DNA of 64,000 bases from Bog-473 sp963737745 (lineage in GTDB: Bacteria > Actinomycetota > Acidimicrobiia > Acidimicrobiales > RAAP-2), in assembly GCA_963737745.1 (NCBI GenBank), contig CAVTTR010000007.1:248001-312000 (forward strand). The letters run 5' to 3'. A program made the translations under genes and the position numbers. Shown here piece by piece: positions 1-9,173 of this stretch. Positions within the stretch are counted from its first letter, which is position 1; each line of letters opens with the position of its first letter. The notes beneath the pieces were generated by a model. It was not told the origin of the DNA, ran no database searches, and saw nothing but the letters and a program-made list of their open reading frames with translations.

Positions 1-308
1 GGAGCGGTGTGACGATTCCCGCCGGCTTCCCGACCATTTTGATCACCGCCTCCGCCACCCGCGACGAGCGCTTTTACGACGAGCCCGACATCTTCAGCAT
101 CGACCGCAAACCCACGCTGGCTTTGGGTTTGGGCTACGGCATCCACAGCTGTCTGGGCGCAGCCCTGGCCCGCATGGAAAGCCGCATTGCCATTGAGGAA
201 ATGGCCAAGCGGTGGCCGAGCTTCGAGGTGGACGAGTCCCGACTGGCCCGAGTCCAGATGTCCAATGTCGCCGGCTACTCCAACGTGCCGGTCCACCGGG
301 TTCGCTGA
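1..308 (+). CDS. Cytochrome P450, C-terminal part (cut by window start)
   Basis: The open frame runs in from the left edge, so only about the last 100 residues are visible. They contain the haem-binding loop with the axial cysteine (LGLGYGIHSCLGAALAR, matching FGxGxHxCxGxxLAR) and, before it, the GVTIPAG and ATRDE segments found in bacterial CYPs. The family inserts one oxygen atom into a substrate using electrons from a ferredoxin; no redox partner is visible here. A GTG at position 9 is only an internal codon. Downstream, on the opposite strand, lies an aldehyde dehydrogenase, a common companion in alcohol-to-acid oxidation. The substrate cannot be told from this fragment. Confidence 0.93.
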   Translation, partial: SGVTIPAGFPTILITASATRDERFYDEPDIFSIDRKPTLALGLGYGIHSCLGAALARMESRIAIEEMAKRWPSFEVDESRLARVQMSNVAGYSNVPVHRVR

Positions 309-439
309 GGGGCGGGTCGGTCGAGGCCACGGACAGTGACGAGCGTTCCGTGCAGCTGACCTGACTGATAGTGGCTCAAGCGAAGAAAGGCACTTGGCGT
401 CGATCTCGACGAGATCGGGCGCAAGGTGACCTACTCGTT

Positions 440-1936
440 TTACCCCTCTTTCGGCGGTAGCCCGCCGGCGTAGGTCTTGGTCTCGGTGTACTGCTCGAAA
501 CCCTCGATGCCGTTCTGGCGTCCGACGCCACTGGCCTTGTAGCCACCAAACGGTGCATCGGGCCCGTACCAGACGCCGCCGTTGATCCCGACCGTCCCCG
601 CCCGGAGTCGTCGACCCACGGCCAGCGCTCGCTCTTCAGAGGCCGAGGTGACCGCCGCTCCAAGTCCGTACTCGTTTTCGTTAGCGATGCGCACTGCGTC
701 GTCGTCATCGTCGAAGGGGACGACCACCAGCACCGGACCGAAGATCTCATTCTGGGCAATGGACATGGAGTTCTCGACGTCGGCGAAGAGCGTGGGCTCG
801 ACGTAATACCCCTTTTCCAGGTGCGCCGGCCGTCCTCCACCCACGACGACGCGGGCGCCTTCGGCCTTGCCGCGCTCGATGTGCTCGAGCACTCGCTCGC
901 GCTGCAGCGCGCTGATCTGCGGGCCCTGAATGTTGCCGGGATTGGTGGGATCACCGTAAGGGACGTTGCGGAAGCCCTCTTCCATCATGGCAATTCCCTC
1001 GTCGTACCGTGAGCGCGGCAACAGCATCCGGGTGAGCATGACGCAGCCCTGTCCCCCGTGCGTACAGATAGTCCAGGCCATGCTCAGCTTGGCTTCGAAG
1101 TCGGCGTCGTCCAGCACGATGTCGGCCGACTTGCCGCCGAGCTCGAGGAAAAGACGCTTCAGCGTCGGCGCGCCCTTTTCCATGATGCGACGACCGACCG
1201 CGGTCGAACCGGTGAACGAGATGAGATCCACGCGGGGATCGGTGACGAGATCTTCGGCGACTCCGTTGTCCGACGTCGTGATCACCTGAAGCACGCCGGG
1301 GGGGAAATCCGTCTGCTCGGCCACTAGACGGCCGATACGCGTGGCGTTCCAGGGTGTGTTGGGGGCGGCCTTCAAAATGGTGGTATTGCCGGTAGCCAGA
1401 GCTTGCCCTAGCTTTTGGAGGGAGACCTCCAAGGGATAGTTCCAAGGCACAATGGCGCCGACCACGCCGACCGCCTCCTTGCTCACCTTGCGCCAGCTGC
1501 GCGTTCCGAATGCAGTGCCCTCGGGCAGGTCACGTTCCCAGGCGAACTCGTCGATGAAGTTGGCCGGCCAGGTCAAGGCGTCGGCCAGGGGGGCATCGAG
1601 CTGCGGTCCGTAGGTCAAGACGATGGGTGCCCCGACCTCGGCCACCAATTCAGCTCGGAGCAACTCACGCTCACCCTCGAGGGCCGCCTGCAACTGGAGC
1701 AGGCACCTCTTGCGCAACTCTTTGTCGGTGGACCACGACGTCTCGTCGAAAGCCCGGCGAGCGGCGGCGATGGCCTCTTCCATATCGTCGTGACCGGCGT
1801 CGGCCACCTGGCCCAGCACCTCTTCTGTCGCCGGATTGATGTTGTCGAACACCTTCCCCGACTTGGCCTCGACGAGCTTGCCGTCGATCAACATCCGCTG
1901 CTCTCCGTGGAGAGTCGTCGTGTCATTCGTTGTCAT
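440..1936 (-). CDS. Aldehyde dehydrogenase (NAD-dependent, ALDH superfamily)
   Basis: A full-length 498-residue ALDH. The fold signatures are in order: PWNYP with the cofactor-side Asn near residue 166, TILKAAP with Lys near 189, the FTGST nucleotide loop near 241, the general base Glu in LELGGKS near 265, and the catalytic Cys in GGQGC near 298. It oxidises an aldehyde to the acid with NAD(P)+. It is convergent with the P450 gene and about 130 bases from it, so the two could act in sequence (alcohol or methyl to aldehyde to acid), but they are not co-transcribed. Substrate unknown. The start gives the usual N-terminal length for the family. Confidence 0.95.
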   Translation of the reverse strand: MTTNDTTTLHGEQRMLIDGKLVEAKSGKVFDNINPATEEVLGQVADAGHDDMEEAIAAARRAFDETSWSTDKELRKRCLLQLQAALEGERELLRAELVAEVGAPIVLTYGPQLDAPLADALTWPANFIDEFAWERDLPEGTAFGTRSWRKVSKEAVGVVGAIVPWNYPLEVSLQKLGQALATGNTTILKAAPNTPWNATRIGRLVAEQTDFPPGVLQVITTSDNGVAEDLVTDPRVDLISFTGSTAVGRRIMEKGAPTLKRLFLELGGKSADIVLDDADFEAKLSMAWTICTHGGQGCVMLTRMLLPRSRYDEGIAMMEEGFRNVPYGDPTNPGNIQGPQISALQRERVLEHIERGKAEGARVVVGGGRPAHLEKGYYVEPTLFADVENSMSIAQNEIFGPVLVVVPFDDDDDAVRIANENEYGLGAAVTSASEERALAVGRRLRAGTVGINGGVWYGPDAPFGGYKASGVGRQNGIEGFEQYTETKTYAGGLPPKEG

Positions 1937-1988
1937 GGTGCCTTCCTTCCGCTAAGTCGATTGGAACGCTACAGCGATGATCCATTGG

Positions 1989-2261
1989 ATGCCATCGGAT
2001 GACAATAAACCCCCACGAGAACCTACCCAAGAGTCCGTCCGGAAGTACGCTGAGCCCGTGAGCCGTTGGAGCCCGGGTCGTCCTGTCCTCGCGGTTTTAG
2101 CGGTCCTTCATGTCATCGTGACGGTTCTCACGTTGCGAGACCTCAACCAGCGCAGCGACGCCCAACTCCGTGGACCCCGTGGGTTCTGGCGAGTGTTTGC
2201 TCCACTGCAAATGGGCAACTCGGCTCTTTACTGGTTGGTTGGACGGAGAAGCGACGGCTGA
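1989..2261 (+). CDS. Small membrane protein, PLDc_N-like
   Basis: A short protein (about 70-90 residues) with one clear hydrophobic helix (VLAVLAVLHVIVTVLTL) followed by a charged loop and a second segment, RGFWRVFAPLQMGNSALYWLVGRR. This W-x-aromatic...N/P-x-G/A...Y-L-x-GRR pattern resembles the PLDc_N family of small two-helix membrane proteins often annotated as phospholipase D N-terminal domain proteins. The start is uncertain: ATG at 1989 or GTG at 2058, which begins just before the hydrophobic helix. It is divergent from the aldehyde dehydrogenase gene. No function can be assigned; the gene could also be a chance frame. Confidence 0.45.
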   Translation: MPSDDNKPPREPTQESVRKYAEPVSRWSPGRPVLAVLAVLHVIVTVLTLRDLNQRSDAQLRGPRGFWRVFAPLQMGNSALYWLVGRRSDG

Positions 2262-2945
2262 TTTTCTCCACCTTCGGGGTTTCCCAGACCGCCCAACAGA
2301 CGGGTTGGGAACTGAGGGGCCGTCATGGGCATCATGGCGCAAAACATCCGCCCGAGGTCATCCCGATGTAGTGCAATCCGTCGGATGGCTCGTGACGAGT
2401 TGTCGCGCTGCATGCACGAATGACAGCACAGACATTCGGGAGCTGGATGCATCAGGTAATGCAGTTCGACTCCCATACCCAAGTTCGACGCCGCGAGTCG
2501 GTGTTCTTCTCATTCAACTCGCGCCCAGTGTCCTCCACTCCAAAATTGCGCTCTGGCCTAAGGCGAAGAGATCTTGAGCGCGAGTCCACATGGGAGACAC
2601 CGGTTCCGGCATGTAGCCCCGGCGTTCTCCAACCAATGTTGCTCGTTGTTCGTTAGTCGCGTTTTGCCACTCCAACTGATGGTAGGCGCGGGTGAAACGC
2701 TGCCGTGTTCTCCAGTTCCAAACGAGTGGAGAGGTTATGCCATTCCGGGAGGAGACACATGACCGAAGAGCGACAGAACCAATGTTTGCCAACTTACGTC
2801 GCTTGCCTTCGGCTAGCGTAAGTTATGTTGGCTGTCGCAACGAACGTGTCCACAGTCACATATAAAAACGGTTATACATAAACAGTCATATATAAAGTGT
2901 GCCCGACTCAGGGCAACCTCGTCACCGAAGGATCAGTAACACCGA
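2262..2945. other. Intergenic region upstream of the surface-protein gene
   Basis: No convincing gene is seen on either strand. The last 130 bases become clearly A+T richer than the surroundings. They hold two similar short blocks, cacatataaaaa near 2856 and catatataaag near 2886, and the inverted repeat listed separately. This is the likely promoter and control region of the surface-protein gene. Confidence 0.5.
2791..2824. repeat. Inverted repeat upstream of the surface-protein gene
   Basis: The arms aacttacg (2791-2798) and cgtaagtt (2817-2824) are perfect 8-base complements separated by 18 bases. It lies about 120 bases before the surface-protein start. It could be an operator or an RNA hairpin; there is no U-run, so a simple intrinsic terminator is unlikely. 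Confidence 0.4.
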
Positions 2946-5237
2946 ATGCAGTTTCGATCAAAGTTGTGGGCCCTTGCGGCCGTTGTTCTCATCGCTCCAA
3001 GTCTTGGTCTGCTGGCAGCTGTTCCCGCCAGCGCTTTGTCGCCGGCGCCGGTGGTCACTGGTGTCAGCCCAGGATCTGGCCCGGATGTGGGTGGAACGGC
3101 AGTGACCATTACCGGATCTGGCTTCACGGGTTCTACAGCCGTTGATTTTGGGACGACCCCCGCCACGGCCTTCACCGTTACCTCGCCCACATCCATCACT
3201 GTCACTGCACCCACGAACGCGACTGACAACGTGGGCAATACCGTTGCCGTGACGGTAACAACCCCATCTGGCACGAGCGCCACAAGCGCAGATGACGAGT
3301 TCACGTATACGTATAACAACACGGCCGGTTCCAACGGCGGACCGAACGCGATCACCCTCACTTCGCCCAACCCCTCGGAACCAGTAGGTACTTTGGTGGC
3401 GCTGTATGCAAACGCAACAGCTGACGTCACTGGGAACGACTTCGGTCTTTCGATCGTGAACGTAACCAATCCGGCCGCACCGGTTGTGATTGCCCACGTG
3501 ACCAACGGAACGAGTACCAGTGCGGGGGTTGTGGCGGGGTCGGCGACGACTATTCGCTATGTCGTGGAATTTGATAGCTGCGCACCAGGTTCCTGCTTGG
3601 GAACCGTTGGCATAAGTGACGGTGCAGTGTCAACGCCGGTCGTCGTTACGATGACCGGCTCCGCCCCAGCGGTTAGCAGCGTGAGCCCGTCCGCTGGCCC
3701 ACTCTCCGGCGGTACCAGTGTGACCATTAATGGCAACAATTTTAATGGCGCATCAGCGGTCGATTTCGGCACCACCTCGGCCGCCTTCGTCGTCAACTCG
3801 AACACCTCAATAACTGCAACCAGTCCGATTGAAACAGCGGGTGTCGTCGATATACAAGTCACCACACCGGGAGAGACTTCGGCGACGTCATCGAACGATC
3901 AGTTCACGTACACGCCCGTACCGATAGTGAGCGGGGTGAGCCCATCCGGCGGCCCGCTCTCCGGCGGCACCAGCGTAACCATCAATGGCAGTAACTTCAC
4001 CGGCGCAACCGCGGTCTATTTCGGCGCCACGGCAGGCACGGTGACCGCGAACACGGGCACCTCCATCACCGCAACGAGCCCGGCACACGCGGCTGGTTCG
4101 GTCGATGTGACAATCACCACGCCTGGAGGTACTTCGGTCGCGAGCAACGCCGATCTATTCACGTACACCAACCCGAGTGGCGGCGCCCCCCAACCCGCCC
4201 TCACTGCGGTCACGCCCTCATCAGGGTCAACGGCGGGTGGCACCAGCGTGACCGTCACGGGCTCAAACCTCTCAGGGGTTGTCGCCGTCTACTTCGGCAC
4301 ACTGGCGGCACCCGCATTCACGATCACCTCGGCCTCTTCGCTTACAGCAACGAGCCCCGCCGCCTCCGCGGCCGGCCCAGTCGATGTAACGGTGACAACC
4401 CCCTCTGGTACTTCAATCGCTACCGGTGCCGTTGCCTACACCTACGTCGCCCCCACACCGACACCAACCCCAACTCCCGTGACGACGCCGACTACCGGTT
4501 ACTCTCTCGTGGGCTCCGACGGCGGGATCTTCGACTTCGGTAACGCCGTGTTCTTTGGCTCTGAAAGTGGTACACGCCTCAACGCTCCCGTCGTCGGGAT
4601 GGCAGCAACTCCTGACGGGTCGGGCTACTGGCTTGCGGCTTCTGACGGAGGCGTCTTCAGTTTCGGCAACGCTGCTTTCTACGGCTCGGAGGGCGGCAAG
4701 CATCTCAACGCCCCGATCGTGGGGATAGTGTCCACGCCAAACGGACTCGGTTACTGGCTTGTTGCCTCCGATGGAGGAGTCTTCAGTTTCGGTGATGCTG
4801 CCTTCTACGGCTCGGAGGGCGTCAAGCATCTCAACGCCCCAATCGTGGGGATAGCGTCCACGCCGAACGGGCTCGGTTACTGGCTCGTGGCTTCTGACGG
4901 AGGCGTCTTCAGTTTCGGCAACGCCGGCTTCTACGGCTCAGAGAGCGGGGCATACCTCAACGCCCCGATCGTGGGCATAGCGTCCACGCCAAACGGGCTC
5001 GGTTACTGGCTTGTTGCCTCCGATGGAGGAGTCTTCAGCTTTGGCAACGCTGCTTTCTACGGCTCGGAGGCCGGCAAGCACCTCAACGCCCCAATCGTGG
5101 GCATTCAAGCCTCGCCGACTGGACTCGGCTATCTGTTGGCGGCGTCCGACGGAGGAGTCTTCAGCTTCGGTAATGCAGCATTCAACGGTTCTGAAGGCGG
5201 CACTCACCTCAACAAGCCAATCGTTGGACTCGGCTAG
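2946..5237 (+). CDS. Secreted IPT/TIG-domain surface protein with C-terminal 42-residue repeats
   Basis: 763 residues. An N-terminal signal peptide (basic MQFRSK, hydrophobic core, cut after about residue 31 at PASALS) directs export. Four IPT/TIG immunoglobulin-like domains follow (about 35-120, 237-322, 324-407 and 416-503), each starting with a V-x-P-S-x-G-x-x-x-GGTxVTIxGxxF-type motif. A different beta-rich segment containing a Cys pair (CAPGSC) lies between the first and second. A Pro/Thr-rich linker (about 504-521) leads to six 42-residue repeats of the GYWLVASDGGVFSFGNA type, which look like a beta-propeller or beta-solenoid. No LPxTG or membrane anchor is seen, so it is probably released or held non-covalently at the surface. 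Adhesion or polysaccharide binding is a plausible inference. A GAAGGA sits upstream of the ATG. Confidence 0.9.
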   Translation: MQFRSKLWALAAVVLIAPSLGLLAAVPASALSPAPVVTGVSPGSGPDVGGTAVTITGSGFTGSTAVDFGTTPATAFTVTSPTSITVTAPTNATDNVGNTVAVTVTTPSGTSATSADDEFTYTYNNTAGSNGGPNAITLTSPNPSEPVGTLVALYANATADVTGNDFGLSIVNVTNPAAPVVIAHVTNGTSTSAGVVAGSATTIRYVVEFDSCAPGSCLGTVGISDGAVSTPVVVTMTGSAPAVSSVSPSAGPLSGGTSVTINGNNFNGASAVDFGTTSAAFVVNSNTSITATSPIETAGVVDIQVTTPGETSATSSNDQFTYTPVPIVSGVSPSGGPLSGGTSVTINGSNFTGATAVYFGATAGTVTANTGTSITATSPAHAAGSVDVTITTPGGTSVASNADLFTYTNPSGGAPQPALTAVTPSSGSTAGGTSVTVTGSNLSGVVAVYFGTLAAPAFTITSASSLTATSPAASAAGPVDVTVTTPSGTSIATGAVAYTYVAPTPTPTPTPVTTPTTGYSLVGSDGGIFDFGNAVFFGSESGTRLNAPVVGMAATPDGSGYWLAASDGGVFSFGNAAFYGSEGGKHLNAPIVGIVSTPNGLGYWLVASDGGVFSFGDAAFYGSEGVKHLNAPIVGIASTPNGLGYWLVASDGGVFSFGNAGFYGSESGAYLNAPIVGIASTPNGLGYWLVASDGGVFSFGNAAFYGSEAGKHLNAPIVGIQASPTGLGYLLAASDGGVFSFGNAAFNGSEGGTHLNKPIVGLG
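4497..5234 (+). repeat. Tandem coding repeat, six units of 126 bp
   Basis: Six consecutive copies encoding a 42-residue unit with the core SDGGVFSFGNAAFYGSE, a LNAPIVGI segment and a TPNGLGYW turn; the sixth ends after 36 residues at the stop codon. Units 2-5 are the most alike, the first and last more diverged, which fits expansion by internal duplication. Similar nucleotide blocks could recombine and change copy number. Confidence 0.9.
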
Positions 5238-5522
5238 CCCCTTCCAACCGCCAAGGAGGGTGCCAGTTCAGGGCATTCCCCTTGGCGAGCCTGGCGGGGA
5301 GGTGCGCCACATCGCCATAGGTCAACGTTGCATGATGAGCAGAAGATCCTCAGCTCACGGCCGACGAGGCGGATCAGGGATTGATGACGCTCCCTCTCTT
5401 TCTCGAGCCGCCCTTAATACAAACGTTCCACAACAGTCTCGTACAGGCTCTCGTTCATGGGTCTACTGTCGAGGGAGCAGGATCGGTCCTTGGCCGGCGC
5501 TACGAGAGACAAGGGAGAACTG

Positions 5523-6329
5523 ATGGCAGCGTCTATCACCGATGGAGACTTGCTCGGCTACGCGGGCAAGCGCGTCGTCGTGAGTGGCTGTTGCTCGGGT
5601 ATAGGAGCTGCCACTGCTCGTCTGCTGCTTGATCTCGGAGCGGAGGTGCATGGTGTCGACGTCGCCACCCCTAATGCGACTCTCCACTCCTTCGGTCAAC
5701 TCGACCTGCGAGATTCCCGAAATTTCGGAACAGTGGTAGAGGAGATTGGCGGCCCCGTGGACGCTCTCTTCAACTGCGCAGGCATTCCACCGGGTCGGCC
5801 GCCGCTCGACGTGATGAAGGTCAACTTCATAGGGACCCGGATCCTCACTGACACGATCCTCCCGTTAATGCCGGCCGGCGGAGCTGTCGTCAGCGTGGGT
5901 TCCAATGGGGGCATGGGCTGGACGGGCCGCTTGCCGACGCTTCTAGAGTTCGTGGCAATCCCGACTTACGACATGGCTGCCGCATGGTGCGAGGCGAACG
6001 CTGAGACCGTGGCGGAGGGATACCGGTTTTCCAAGGAAGCGCTCCTCGTTTGGACACTGCGCAGTTCGGTGCAGTCTATTGAGAGGGGAATCCGCATGAA
6101 CTGCACAGCTCCGGGCGCCGTCCAGACCCCGATGCTCATGGAGATCGAACGGACAACTCCTGCCTCCTCGATCGACGCTATCGCGCAGCCCATCGGCCGA
6201 CGATCGAGTCCGGAAGAGCAGGCCTTTCCGTTGGTGGTGCTAAATAGTCGTGCAGCTAGCTACGTAAATGGGGTCTCTCTCCCCGTTGACGGCGGATTTG
6301 CTGCAAACGTGCTCAGCGGTCCGCCGTGA
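5523..6329 (+). CDS. SDR oxidoreductase, coniferyl-alcohol/3-alpha-hydroxysteroid dehydrogenase type
   Basis: 268 residues from the ATG at 5523, chosen because GGGAG lies six bases before it. It has the SDR cofactor motif SGCCSGIG (residues 21-28), NCAG (84-87), the catalytic Ser in VSVGSNGG, and the catalytic pair Tyr167/Lys171 (YRFSK). A long insertion of about 35 residues between the Ser and Tyr motifs (GMGWTGRLPTLLEF...) is typical of the subgroup that includes coniferyl-alcohol dehydrogenase and Comamonas 3-alpha-hydroxysteroid dehydrogenase. The family reversibly oxidises alcohols with NAD(P)+. It stands alone between the surface protein and the CoA-transferase. Substrate unknown; the subgroup is consistent with steroid or aromatic alcohol metabolism. 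Confidence 0.9.
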   Translation: MAASITDGDLLGYAGKRVVVSGCCSGIGAATARLLLDLGAEVHGVDVATPNATLHSFGQLDLRDSRNFGTVVEEIGGPVDALFNCAGIPPGRPPLDVMKVNFIGTRILTDTILPLMPAGGAVVSVGSNGGMGWTGRLPTLLEFVAIPTYDMAAAWCEANAETVAEGYRFSKEALLVWTLRSSVQSIERGIRMNCTAPGAVQTPMLMEIERTTPASSIDAIAQPIGRRSSPEEQAFPLVVLNSRAASYVNGVSLPVDGGFAANVLSGPP

Positions 6330-6708
6330 GACCGAGTTGGCGGACAGCGATCGACCCAGCATGGTCGGTACGAACTCAGGCGATTTCGACCACCTGGCTT
6401 TGTCGTCTCCTGCGGCGCTGGTGGGTTGTCGTTGATCCCATATCTCGATGGAGAGCGCAGCCCGAACAGGCCCGGTGCTTCGGGCACTCTCAGCGGCGTG
6501 CGCTCCGACAGCACTCGCGAACATTTTGTCCGACCCGCTTTTGATGGCGTTGTATGCGGACCTGCTCCCGGACACTCCCCGAAACTCGCTTTGTAATCAG
6601 TGCGGTCTCCTGGACTTACTCAGCGCCACCTCAGGATCTCGGTCGCGGCCCAGATAGTTCGGGAAGAATGTTACGAGGAACACCAATCGGCCCCGAGAAG
6701 GAGGGTGC
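6330..6708. other. Intergenic region without a recognised gene
   Basis: About 380 bases between the SDR and the CoA-transferase. Several short frames are open but none has family resemblance. It presumably holds the promoter of the CoA-transferase; gagaaggagg just before 6709 is a good ribosome binding site. Confidence 0.5.
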
Positions 6709-9069
6709 ATGGAGGTACTTTCTGACGTTCGGGTTGTAGAATTTGCCACGGAGATCGCGGGGCCATATTGCGGGAAGCTCTTCGCTGATGCAGGGGCAGA
6801 CGTGGTCAAAGTCGAACCGGACTCTGGCGATCCGCTCCGTCGTCGCGCCGCAACCGACGAGGAACTGGGCCCGAAGGACGCCGCACTTTTCCGGTTCCTG
6901 AACGCGGGAAAGCGTTCCATCATCGGCGATCCAGACGACGACGGAATGTTCGATCTCATGGGATCGGCCGATGTTGTGCTTGAGTCGTTTGTCCCGGCGC
7001 GCCTCGACCTCCATGCCCTGCGAAACCGGTTTCCGCACTTGGTGATTTTGTCGACTACCCCGTACGGCCGGGGCGGAAGCTGGGAGACACGTCCCACGAC
7101 GGAGTTCATTGTTCAGGCGGAGTCAGGGGGGACTGGAGGCCGCGGCGAGCCCGACCAACCACCCGTGTACGCCGGCGGCCGCCTGAGTGAATGGATCACG
7201 GGTGCCTACGCCGGCGTGGCCGCACTCGCTGCTGTTCTTCACGCGAGGAGGACGGGCCGTGGCGAGTACATCGACTGCTCGCAGCACGAGGCAACCACGC
7301 TCACGTTCACGACGACCACGTATAGCGCGCTGACCTTGCGACTGACGGGAAGCGAGCCCACAGGTCCGGCGCGACGTGGCGAAAGGCCGTCTATCGAGCC
7401 GACGGCCGACGGGTGGGTCGGGTTCAATACCAACACACGCCAGATGTTCGAGAGCTTCCTGCATATGATCGAACGTCCTGACCTTATCGGGGATGACCGA
7501 TTTGTACTTCTTTCCGGGCGATCCGAGCATGCCGAGGAATGGGACGCCATTGTGCATGCGTGGACCCGTACCAAAACGACGGCGGAGATTGTGGAACTGG
7601 CGTCGCTGTTACGTATCCCGGTAGCGCCGGTCAATGACGCCAGGACTGTCCTCGAACACGAACAATTCGCGGCACGTCACTTCTTCGTACCGTCGCCCGA
7701 GGGCGACTTTTTACAGCCTTTGCCGCCGTACACCGTTGACGGAAGCCGTCCGGTCGCCCCTGGGAGGGCGCCACTGCTGGGCGAGCACACGGGCTGCATC
7801 GAACTTCGCCCCCCGCGGTCAGCGCCGCTGAGGGCGAAGGAGGCGGCTGGGCTACCCCTCACAGGTGTGCGGATTCTGGACGCAACCAGTTGGTGGGCCG
7901 GACCCTCTTCCACCCAGTTGCTGGCGTACCTTGGGGCCGACGTCATCCACCTTGAGTCGATCACGCGGCCGGATGGAGGCCGAACACCTGGCACCGTGGT
8001 CACGCGCGAAAATTGGTGGGAATTCGGAGGCCTCTACATCGCCAGCAACACGAACAAGCGCGGCGTTACGCTCAGCCTTGATGTACCCCGTGGTTCCGAG
8101 CTCGCGCGTCAACTGGCCAAAACCGCAGACGTCGTCATCGAGAACTTTTCGCCACGTGTTTTTGAGCAGTACGGCCTGACGTGGGATACCTTGCATGCGC
8201 TAAACCCGCGAACGATTTTTGTTCGGATGCCCGCGTTCGGAACCACCGGTCCGTGGCGGGACAACATCGGCTTTGCCCAGACAATGGAGCAGATGTCCGG
8301 CATGGCATGGGTGACCGGATATGGCAGTGGACCGCCACGGATTCCGCAGGGCCCGTGTGATCCGAATGCGGGTGCCCATGCGGCATTCGCCGTGCTCGTG
8401 TCACTGATCGAGCGCGAAAGGACCGGCTACGGCTCCTACGTCGAGTCCACGATGGTCGAGGCGGCACTGAACGCTGCCGCCGAGCAGATAATCGTCTACT
8501 CCGCTTACGGAAAGATCATGATGCGCGATGGTAATCGTGGCCCTGACGCCGCGCCTCAGGGCATTTACGCGTGTCGGGGCGAGGAGAACTGGCTCGCGCT
8601 GTCCGTGAAGACCGACGCACAGTGGCGCTCGATGGTTGAAAGCCTCGGCGAGCCGGCGTGGGCGACAATGACTGCGCTCACGACCGCTCGAGGGCGCCGC
8701 ATCGAACACGACCTACTCGACGAGAGGCTGGCCGAATGGGCGCAGACACAGGACCTCGATACCGTCGTGGCCCGACTGATCGACTCAGGCGTGCCTGCCG
8801 CACGAGTTGCCGATCCTCGAACGATCAGTTCGCACCCTCGCCATGTTGAGCGTGGCTGGTTCGAGACCGTCAACCATAAGTTGGCCGGACCGCTGCCGCT
8901 GCCCGGCCCCCCCTTCCGTTATGCCAGCGTGGACACATGGCAACGCGCTGCCGCGCCGTTGCTTGGCGAGCACAACCACGAGATCTTCAGGGATATTCTC
9001 GGACTGAGCGAGGCCGAGGTGGACCAGCTCGAAGCGACGGGCGTCGCTGGGAACAGACTGGTGAACTAA
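6709..9069 (+). CDS. Double-domain CaiB/BaiF-type CoA-transferase (family III)
   Basis: 786 residues, twice the usual family length of about 400. Residues 1-375 and about 383-770 are each a family III CoA-transferase domain; both begin with an L-x-x-VRxL/VxxxxxxAGPxxxxxLAxxGADVxxxE/LE segment. These enzymes move CoA between acids and normally form interlocked dimers, so a fused tandem would be a built-in heterodimer. At the position where characterised members carry the catalytic Asp, both halves show Glu (Glu194 in SQHEA and Glu584 in TMVEA), so activity may differ from formyl-CoA transferase. A strong GGAGG precedes the ATG. The gene stands alone, with the steroid-like catabolic genes further downstream. 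Confidence 0.92.
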   Translation: MEVLSDVRVVEFATEIAGPYCGKLFADAGADVVKVEPDSGDPLRRRAATDEELGPKDAALFRFLNAGKRSIIGDPDDDGMFDLMGSADVVLESFVPARLDLHALRNRFPHLVILSTTPYGRGGSWETRPTTEFIVQAESGGTGGRGEPDQPPVYAGGRLSEWITGAYAGVAALAAVLHARRTGRGEYIDCSQHEATTLTFTTTTYSALTLRLTGSEPTGPARRGERPSIEPTADGWVGFNTNTRQMFESFLHMIERPDLIGDDRFVLLSGRSEHAEEWDAIVHAWTRTKTTAEIVELASLLRIPVAPVNDARTVLEHEQFAARHFFVPSPEGDFLQPLPPYTVDGSRPVAPGRAPLLGEHTGCIELRPPRSAPLRAKEAAGLPLTGVRILDATSWWAGPSSTQLLAYLGADVIHLESITRPDGGRTPGTVVTRENWWEFGGLYIASNTNKRGVTLSLDVPRGSELARQLAKTADVVIENFSPRVFEQYGLTWDTLHALNPRTIFVRMPAFGTTGPWRDNIGFAQTMEQMSGMAWVTGYGSGPPRIPQGPCDPNAGAHAAFAVLVSLIERERTGYGSYVESTMVEAALNAAAEQIIVYSAYGKIMMRDGNRGPDAAPQGIYACRGEENWLALSVKTDAQWRSMVESLGEPAWATMTALTTARGRRIEHDLLDERLAEWAQTQDLDTVVARLIDSGVPAARVADPRTISSHPRHVERGWFETVNHKLAGPLPLPGPPFRYASVDTWQRAAAPLLGEHNHEIFRDILGLSEAEVDQLEATGVAGNRLVN

Positions 9070-9173
9070 GAGAGGGCGACCTACCCCCCAACCGCCGATC
9101 CCGGCCGCCTAGCTACTCGAAGCGACCAGTTCGCCGCAGACCGGCTTCGCCGAAATCGGGGCTGTGTCATGCA

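Noticed and set aside
376..1445. Alternative long frames inside the aldehyde dehydrogenase
   Set aside because: Frame shadows of a high-GC gene with no family motifs; the ALDH frame has all catalytic residues.
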